Made by a program: the position numbers and the translations under genes | The notes under the pieces: generated by a model | Database searches by the model: none | What the model was told of the DNA's origin: nothing | What the model saw: the letters and a program-made list of their open reading frames with translations, nothing else | Origin: Synechococcus sp. ATX 2A4 | GTDB taxonomy: Bacteria > Cyanobacteriota > Cyanobacteriia > PCC-6307 > Cyanobiaceae | Assembly (NCBI RefSeq): GCF_024346375.1 | Contig: NZ_JAGQCV010000003.1 | Span: forward strand, 179,281-243,280 | DNA: 64,000 nt | Direction: 5' to 3' | Shown: in pieces, positions 59,005 to 64,000 of the stretch | Position numbering within the stretch: the first letter of the stretch is position 1 | How the letters are laid out: every line of letters starts with the position of its first letter

Positions 59005-60969
59005 TCAATCGATTGGGAGCAAGCTGGCGCGACGCTCGCGGTAGAGGCGTTGAATATGGCGACTGAGCGACTGAGGATCGCGGAAAGCGGCAGGTTCAAT
59101 CGGGGAGCCTTCGGTGCAGATGATCGTGGCTCTGGGGCCGAACACGCGGCTCAGAATCATGGCTAGGGGCTTGTAGTGCAAGTTAGCCTCCTTGCGCGAA
59201 AAGCCGCGATAGGTGCAGAACCAGGGGACGATCACTGCATTGCTGCGCTTGCCGAGCAGATGCAGGCTGCCGGAAACCCGGGTGGTGATAGGGGTGACCA
59301 GCGATCCACTGGGATGCATGAAAATGCGGCCTTTGGTCTTGAGCACGCCGAGTAAATCCCTTAAGCCATCAAGGCGCGACGCTGGGCTGAGATGGTTGAG
59401 CGTTGTGTGTCCATAGTTCCTTGCAGAAGCACCGAAGAACGGCAGCAGCCACCAAATGTGCCGGCCAGCCGTGGTGATCCCGCATTCGCAAAAGTAGCCC
59501 TGAACCAAAAGGAAATCCAAGGCGTGTCCATGGTTGGCAATGTGGATCTGGGCGCGGGGAATGGGCTCCGCCCGGCGGTCCACCAACACCTTCACGCCAC
59601 CTGCCGATAACGCCTGGCGGGCTGTCCACTCAAGCACCCGCCGTGCTTTGTCGCGAAAGCCACAGGCAAGCAGACAAAGCTGAACGTAATAGCCAGAGAA
59701 TGCAACAAAGACAAGGGCGATGCGCAGCAGGATTTCCCTGCCTGCAGGTTTCGGTCCTGAGGCCGCCATCTCCAGCTCAGGGTCAATGGTGATGACCTGG
59801 CGGAAAGGAAACCAGCCATCAAAGTTTCCGTTGATCTGTGTGGTGGACAGCAGATGCATGTAGAACTTTCGAAACAACTGGCGATCTGAGGCAGTGGGCT
59901 TCTGCCAGAACGCATCCAGCGGCTTCTGGCAGGTGAGACCCGGGAGGTCGTAGAAGGTGCGTCCCATCACCTTTGTGGGAGTGGCGTGATAGAGGGCCTG
60001 CAAACCCACTGTGCTGTTGATCGTTACCACTCCCGTCGCCCGTTTGATGGCCGGGCCGAGCGGGCAGTCGTGGATGTAGATCACTCTTCTGCTGACGCCA
60101 TGGGCTTCAGCTACCTGAGCAATTAGTTTTCCGTAGTGAATGTAGCCGCGGTCGCGGGGGTGGTGCTTGATCACCAGCCGGTTAGAAACAGGAGCATGCC
60201 GGGCAAAAGACGCGATCACCTCCTCAATGAAAGGCTCCATGCCGCTGTAAGAAGAACCCAGAGTGATCTGGGAATCGCTTGCAACCTGGAGAGGAACCAG
60301 GAAAAAAGGCGTGACAGATCGGAGCTCACGTCGTAGACGGCGCTCGGTGATCAGGTATAGGTTCTTCCGCAGAAATCCACTGATCTGGGCAAGCAGATAA
60401 TCTGGCTTCGGCTGCAGTTTATGGGCCGACTGAATGATGGGATAGGGAGTGAAGGCATGCTGGATGAAGGTGGGCGCCTTCCACAGCTTTCGCCAGCGGA
60501 TGCCGGATTCGCGCCGAGCCTGAGGAATCACATCCACAGGCGCAAGAGCGTGGTAGAAATCCACCGACTTGTTGAGGTTGGAGCGCGCATTGGCACGCTC
60601 CAACTCAAGGCTCACATAATTCGGCCGGATGTAACCAAGCTCAAATACCCAGGCATCTACTTTTTGCTGCGGCCGCAGCTCTAGCGCCAATTCGATGGCT
60701 AAGCGGTGAGGATCGATGAAATCCCCATACATGAACAGGTGGCGGATCTTCTTTTCCTTGATGACCTCGGAAAGAAACGCCTTGAACTCACTCATCTCGC
60801 CGTCGAACGGCAGGCGCTGATACCGATCAAAGCCAAATTCATGCAGCGGGAAGCTCACCTTGAAAACGGGCACCCCATGATCTTCAAGGTATCGAGCAAA
60901 GCGACCAAAGAACGAGCCGATCGGCCCCATCAGCAACAAAACGGGGCCTTCGATATGCATAGAAACCAC
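59005..60969 (-). CDS. Fusion of KpsS-type Kdo transferase and PlsC-type acyltransferase
   Basis: 654 aa from the GTG at 60969, chosen because GGAG stands six bases upstream; the ATG at 60960 has worse spacing. Residues 1-~400 are a KpsS/LipB-type capsule domain (LLLMGPIGSFFGRFARYLED, FKVSFPLHEFGFDRYQRLPF, RLVIKHHPRDRGYIHYG, VTINSTVGLQALYHATP). A hydrophobic stretch (IALVFVAFSGYYVQLCLLAC) follows, then an LPLAT/PlsC domain with the H-x4-D motif in ANHGHALDFLLVQGYF and FMHPSGSLVTPITT where FPEGTR is usual. KpsS adds the first Kdo to a (lyso)phosphatidylglycerol anchor in other systems; the fused acyltransferase is unusual. Confidence 0.85.
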   Translation of the reverse strand: MVSMHIEGPVLLLMGPIGSFFGRFARYLEDHGVPVFKVSFPLHEFGFDRYQRLPFDGEMSEFKAFLSEVIKEKKIRHLFMYGDFIDPHRLAIELALELRPQQKVDAWVFELGYIRPNYVSLELERANARSNLNKSVDFYHALAPVDVIPQARRESGIRWRKLWKAPTFIQHAFTPYPIIQSAHKLQPKPDYLLAQISGFLRKNLYLITERRLRRELRSVTPFFLVPLQVASDSQITLGSSYSGMEPFIEEVIASFARHAPVSNRLVIKHHPRDRGYIHYGKLIAQVAEAHGVSRRVIYIHDCPLGPAIKRATGVVTINSTVGLQALYHATPTKVMGRTFYDLPGLTCQKPLDAFWQKPTASDRQLFRKFYMHLLSTTQINGNFDGWFPFRQVITIDPELEMAASGPKPAGREILLRIALVFVAFSGYYVQLCLLACGFRDKARRVLEWTARQALSAGGVKVLVDRRAEPIPRAQIHIANHGHALDFLLVQGYFCECGITTAGRHIWWLLPFFGASARNYGHTTLNHLSPASRLDGLRDLLGVLKTKGRIFMHPSGSLVTPITTRVSGSLHLLGKRSNAVIVPWFCTYRGFSRKEANLHYKPLAMILSRVFGPRATIICTEGSPIEPAAFRDPQSLSRHIQRLYRERRASLLPID

Positions 60970-61020
60970 TTCTCTCTCCCCCTTCCCAACAGACGAAAAA
61001 GATTATCCCAGATTTTTCCG

Positions 61021-63006
61021 CTAGAGGTCCAAGGCAAACCATTCCCGCAGCCGTCCCCAATGCCGAAAAATCCGACGCCGCAGACTCAGCGGCCGCGGCG
61101 GCTCACGGCGCCAGGCCAGCAGCTCCTCGATCGCCTGCTCCGCAGTGATGAACAGCCCGCTGAAACGGCTGACATAACTGGGATAGGCCACCAGCGCGCC
61201 GAAGGCCAGCTCATCGAGCTCCAGCTTGCGCCCGCGCCGCGGACAGGCGTGGCGGTCGTGGGTGAGGCCCCAGCCAGCGAAGAACGGCAGCCCCCAGGTG
61301 TGGACTTCAACGCCGCGCAGCAAAGCTTCAAACCCTGACAAGGAGGTGAGTACGTGCAAGGCATCGACCTGCCCATAGAGAGCCTCCAGCGATCCGCCCA
61401 CGACCACTTCATCGCACCAGCGCGTGGCCTGCTCCTCATCGGCGCCCGCCCGGCGCAGGCCGGCCACCACATCGGGATGGGGCTTATAGAGCAGCCAGGC
61501 CTGCGGTTCGGCGCGCCGCACCGCCTGGAGCAAATCCACATTGGTGTGCACGTCAACGGCACCGAAGCGGATGGAGGCGTCCCCCTCCACCTGGCCGGGC
61601 ACCAGCACCACCCGCCCCTGATCAGGAGGACGGCGCCAGGGCAGAGCGGGGAGGTTGTACTTGGTGATAGCAGCGTCCACGATTGATCGCCGCACCGCTG
61701 CACCACGTGCACGGTCGGCCGCTGAAAAACGGTGATGGGAAAGGAAGGTTTCCAGGTCGCTCGCGCGCCTGGCGTCGTAGTACATGCCCGATTGATCCAC
61801 CACCCAGGAGATCGGATCGATCAGATTGGCGCCCAGACCCACCGAGCGCAAAAAGCCATCTTCCAGATGCAGCACCTCTGTGGCCGGGCACTGCTCCAGG
61901 AAGCTGGCCAGCCGTCGGCCCGGTTCACAGCCCCAGATCGCCATGGCAGAGGAGCCGCTGCCGGGTTGGGCGTGGCGCCGCCGAAACCGGAGCTCCGCGC
62001 CGGCCAGGAAGCGACGCAGGATCGGCTGCTTCCAAGGTTTGAAGCCGAAGGCCTCGATGGCACGGGGCCATCGCCGCCGCTGGCTGACCTGCAGGCCGAG
62101 AGCAGCGATCAGCATTTCCGGCGTGCAGGGGAGCTGATGATGGGGGTCGATGCAGCGCCCATAGGCCACCAACGCGGCATGAACCAGTTGGTCGAGGCCC
62201 GGCCGGTGGACAGCGCGCCGTTCCGGTGGCGGCAGAGCGTCGTGGGTGAGCCCCCAACCGGCATAGAAAGGCATGCCGTAGCAATGCACGGGCTTGCCCC
62301 ACAGCAGCGCCTCGAAACCCAGCTGCGAAGTGACCACAAACACCGCTTCCGCGCGCTCCAGCAACGCTGTGGGATGGCCACCATCGGCGCAGATGCAGAG
62401 GCGGGGATCCTGCAGCTCGGCGGCGCGGAAATGCCCCCGCTTGCGCCCGGCGGCCACATCAGGATGGACCTTCACCACAACGGTGACTCCGGGATGCTGC
62501 TGCAGCGCTTCCCTCAACATGCGCCCAAAGGCGGCCGCATCCGCCAGACCGCAGCGGATCGAAAGATCGCCAGCCGTCTGATCCACCACCAGCACGAAGC
62601 GCCCCTGCGGCGCCGGCGATTCCGGGGCGCCGTTGTATTTGCTGACCCGTTGTTCGCACCACAGGCGGCGCAGCGCCCGGGCGCGGGCGCCCTCAGCGGC
62701 ACTGAGCGGCGTGGCGATCCACCGCTCAAGGGCACTGGGGCGGGTGGCGTCGTAGTAGATGCCCAGGTCGTCGACCACCAACGACAGTGGCGGCGCATCC
62801 GGCCCAAGCCCGAGCGAGCGGATGAAGCCGTCTTCGCAACGCCAGAGGGGCAATTGCCGCTGGGCGGCAAGGCGGGTGGCGAGCCCCGAAGAGGGCTTGA
62901 GGCCCCAAGCGAGCAGCGCATCGAGGGGTTCCCGCCCACAGGCGTGCCTGCCGCAGAGCAGCCGGGCGGGAGCCAGCAGCGGCGCCAGCGTGGGGATGGC
63001 CGCCAT
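61021..63006 (-). CDS. kpsC: KpsC-type capsule polysaccharide biosynthesis protein (dual Kdo transferase)
   Basis: 661 aa from the ATG at 63006; a TTG at 63060 would add 18 residues. The protein is a tandem duplication. Both halves repeat: EDGFIRSLGLG and EDGFLRSVGLG (about residues 58 and 382), then VDDLGIYYDATRPSALE and VDQSGMYYDARRASDLE, VVKVHPDVAAG and LYKPHPDVVAG, and GFEALLWGKPVHCYGMPFYA and GFEALLRGVEVHTWGLPFFA. This is the two-active-site KpsC that extends a poly-Kdo linker on the capsule lipid. It is on the same strand as the KpsS fusion, 52 bases upstream of it. Confidence 0.9.
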   Translation of the reverse strand: MAAIPTLAPLLAPARLLCGRHACGREPLDALLAWGLKPSSGLATRLAAQRQLPLWRCEDGFIRSLGLGPDAPPLSLVVDDLGIYYDATRPSALERWIATPLSAAEGARARALRRLWCEQRVSKYNGAPESPAPQGRFVLVVDQTAGDLSIRCGLADAAAFGRMLREALQQHPGVTVVVKVHPDVAAGRKRGHFRAAELQDPRLCICADGGHPTALLERAEAVFVVTSQLGFEALLWGKPVHCYGMPFYAGWGLTHDALPPPERRAVHRPGLDQLVHAALVAYGRCIDPHHQLPCTPEMLIAALGLQVSQRRRWPRAIEAFGFKPWKQPILRRFLAGAELRFRRRHAQPGSGSSAMAIWGCEPGRRLASFLEQCPATEVLHLEDGFLRSVGLGANLIDPISWVVDQSGMYYDARRASDLETFLSHHRFSAADRARGAAVRRSIVDAAITKYNLPALPWRRPPDQGRVVLVPGQVEGDASIRFGAVDVHTNVDLLQAVRRAEPQAWLLYKPHPDVVAGLRRAGADEEQATRWCDEVVVGGSLEALYGQVDALHVLTSLSGFEALLRGVEVHTWGLPFFAGWGLTHDRHACPRRGRKLELDELAFGALVAYPSYVSRFSGLFITAEQAIEELLAWRREPPRPLSLRRRIFRHWGRLREWFALDL

Positions 63007-63155
63007 GCCCCGCGATGGAATGCCGAGGCGAAGCGAAGAGGCGGGGGGGGACACCGGCAAGGCAGCTGCGCAGCCAGGGGAACGGCCAGTGTGGCGCCGT
63101 CCGCCCCGCGGCAGGACCTGTCGCAGACCGGTGCGACGGTCGCCCCCGCAGCCCG

Positions 63156-63854
63156 ATGACGCTGCTGCGCGGCGTTGACGGCTGCCGGGCCGGCTGGTTG
63201 TGCGTGGAGGCGCGACAGGGAGAGGAGCAGGTACGGGTGAGGCTCTGCCGCAGCGCCACCGAGTTGTTCGAGGGGGTCGAACCGGCGGTCACCGCCATCG
63301 ACATGCCGATCGGACTGGGCGAGAACGGCCCGCGCCCCTGCGACCAGGCGGCCCGGCGCTTTCTAGGCCAGCGGGGAAGCAGTGTGTTTCCCGCACCGGT
63401 GCGGGCGGTGCTGGCGGCCACCACCTACGTGCAGGCCTGCGAGCTCTCATTGGCCGCGCAGGGGCGCAAGCTCAGCAAGCAGAGCTATTTTCTGCTGCCG
63501 AAAATCCGCGAGCTCGATGGGCTCCTGCGGGCTGATCCGCTACTAGCCGCTGCTGTGATGGAGGCGCACCCCGAAGTGTGTTTCGCCCGCTGGAACGGAG
63601 ACACGCCGATGCTCCATGCCAAGAAGACGGCCGCTGGCCGCACGGAGCGGCTCGCCTTGGTGGAGGGCCGCTTCCCTGGCGTTGCCAGCCGCGTGCGGGC
63701 CCGGTTTCTCAAGCGGGAGGTTGCCGACGACGACATTCTTGATGCGCTGGCCACCCTGTACACCGCCAGCCGCCTCGCTGAAGGAGCAGCCGTGGCCTTT
63801 GGTAGCGCCACCACCAAAGACAGCACCGGCCTGCCGCTGCAGATCTGGGGGTGA
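63156..63854 (+). CDS. DUF429-family protein
   Basis: 232 aa from the ATG at 63156 (MTLLRGVDGCRAGWLCVEAR); the frame opens earlier but overlaps kpsC there. Family sequence: AIDMPIGLGENGPRPCDQAA, RGSSVFPAPVRAVLAATTY, KLSKQSYFLLPKIRELDGLL, VMEAHPEVCFARWNG and VADDDILDALATLYTASRL. DUF429 proteins resemble RNase H-fold nucleases, but their role is unknown. It is divergent from kpsC and probably not part of the capsule system. Confidence 0.82.
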   Translation: MTLLRGVDGCRAGWLCVEARQGEEQVRVRLCRSATELFEGVEPAVTAIDMPIGLGENGPRPCDQAARRFLGQRGSSVFPAPVRAVLAATTYVQACELSLAAQGRKLSKQSYFLLPKIRELDGLLRADPLLAAAVMEAHPEVCFARWNGDTPMLHAKKTAAGRTERLALVEGRFPGVASRVRARFLKREVADDDILDALATLYTASRLAEGAAVAFGSATTKDSTGLPLQIWG

Positions 63855-63913
63855 GCAACCTGCCGTGCCGACCGCCCCCGCCTGCGATCCCGTTTGCCGT
63901 GGCTGTGCTGCAT

Positions 63914-63943
63914 AAAAAAGCCCCCGCAATGTGCGGAGGCTTT
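63914..63943 (-). terminator. Terminator for a minus-strand gene beyond the right edge
   Basis: Read on the minus strand: AAAGCC and CCGCA arms pair across one mismatch (63917-63928 with 63932-63943) and run into a six-T tract (63919-63914). On the plus strand only three T follow, so it mainly serves the partial gene at the edge, though it may also stop the DUF429 transcript. Confidence 0.7.
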
Positions 63944-63960
63944 GGATGGATCGATCGCTG

Positions 63961-64000
63961 TCAACCGGAGTGCCTTGAAGCAGGTTCAATGAACACCGGC
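63961..64000 (-). CDS. Possible C-terminus of a minus-strand gene (cut by window edge)
   Basis: A minus-strand frame enters from the right edge and ends at the TGA at 63963-63961 with the residues PVFIEPASRHSG. The terminator at 63914-63943 lies where the 3' end of such a gene would be expected. Thirteen codons are too few to identify the product. Confidence 0.3.
   Translation of the reverse strand, partial: PVFIEPASRHSG

Overview
The window is a GC-rich chromosomal segment of a unicellular cyanobacterium, most likely a picocyanobacterium of the Cyanobium / high-GC Synechococcus group. The evidence is a phycobilisome core operon (apcE, apcA, apcB, apcC), psbV, a PSII S4-domain protein, plant-type ferredoxin petF, the ferredoxin-thioredoxin reductase variable chain, System II cytochrome c maturation (ccdA, ccsB), the PSRP-3/Ycf65 ribosomal protein, and a split ATP synthase locus in the cyanobacterial order. 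Species assignment is inference.

Layout. 1-13 kb: a SpoIID-like gene cut by the left edge, rnz, psbV, petF, prmA-serA, a PSII S4 protein, tRNA-Val(GAC), murD, an EVE protein, DUF2811 and DUF1818 proteins, rpoZ and an Hsp70-family protein. 13-25 kb: FTR variable chain, pyrR, gpmI, secG, msrB, groESL behind a CIRCE operator, atpD-atpC, PSRP-3, a HAD hydrolase and an aminopeptidase P. 25-33 kb: a tightly packed CNNM-GTPase-nadD-nadE run, alanine dehydrogenase, then on the minus strand a DUF3326 protein, a small protein and a [2Fe-2S] ferredoxin. 33-40 kb: a 2OG-Fe(II) oxygenase overlapping the end of the ATP synthase operon (atp1-atpB-atpE-b'-atpF-atpH-atpA-atpG, minus strand). 40-51 kb: a methyltransferase, the phycobilisome core operon with a long structured leader, ftsW, ccdA-ccsB, queF, a DUF4278 protein and glnB. 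51-54 kb: tlyA and purB.

54-63 kb is the accessory part: a Wza/KpsD-type export protein, a glycosyltransferase-like protein, an OlsB/FeeM-like GNAT acyltransferase, a stand-alone acyl carrier protein and a FabF-type ketosynthase (the last three in a coupled operon), then convergently a fusion of a KpsS-type Kdo transferase with a PlsC-type acyltransferase, and a two-module KpsC. The likely theme is a KpsC/KpsS-type capsule with its own dedicated acyl-chain supply, i.e. a custom lipid anchor or an associated aminolipid. This is the most novel part of the window; part of it is visibly AT-richer than the surroundings, which suggests acquisition by transfer. A DUF429 protein follows at the right edge.

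Other signals outside ordinary genes: a PII protein with Tyr51 replaced by Phe, a HAD gene with no canonical start codon before its catalytic motif, three similar-sized hairpins in the apcA leader, hairpins between atpB and atpE, and four direct repeats with an exact 14-nt period between the convergent purB and export genes.
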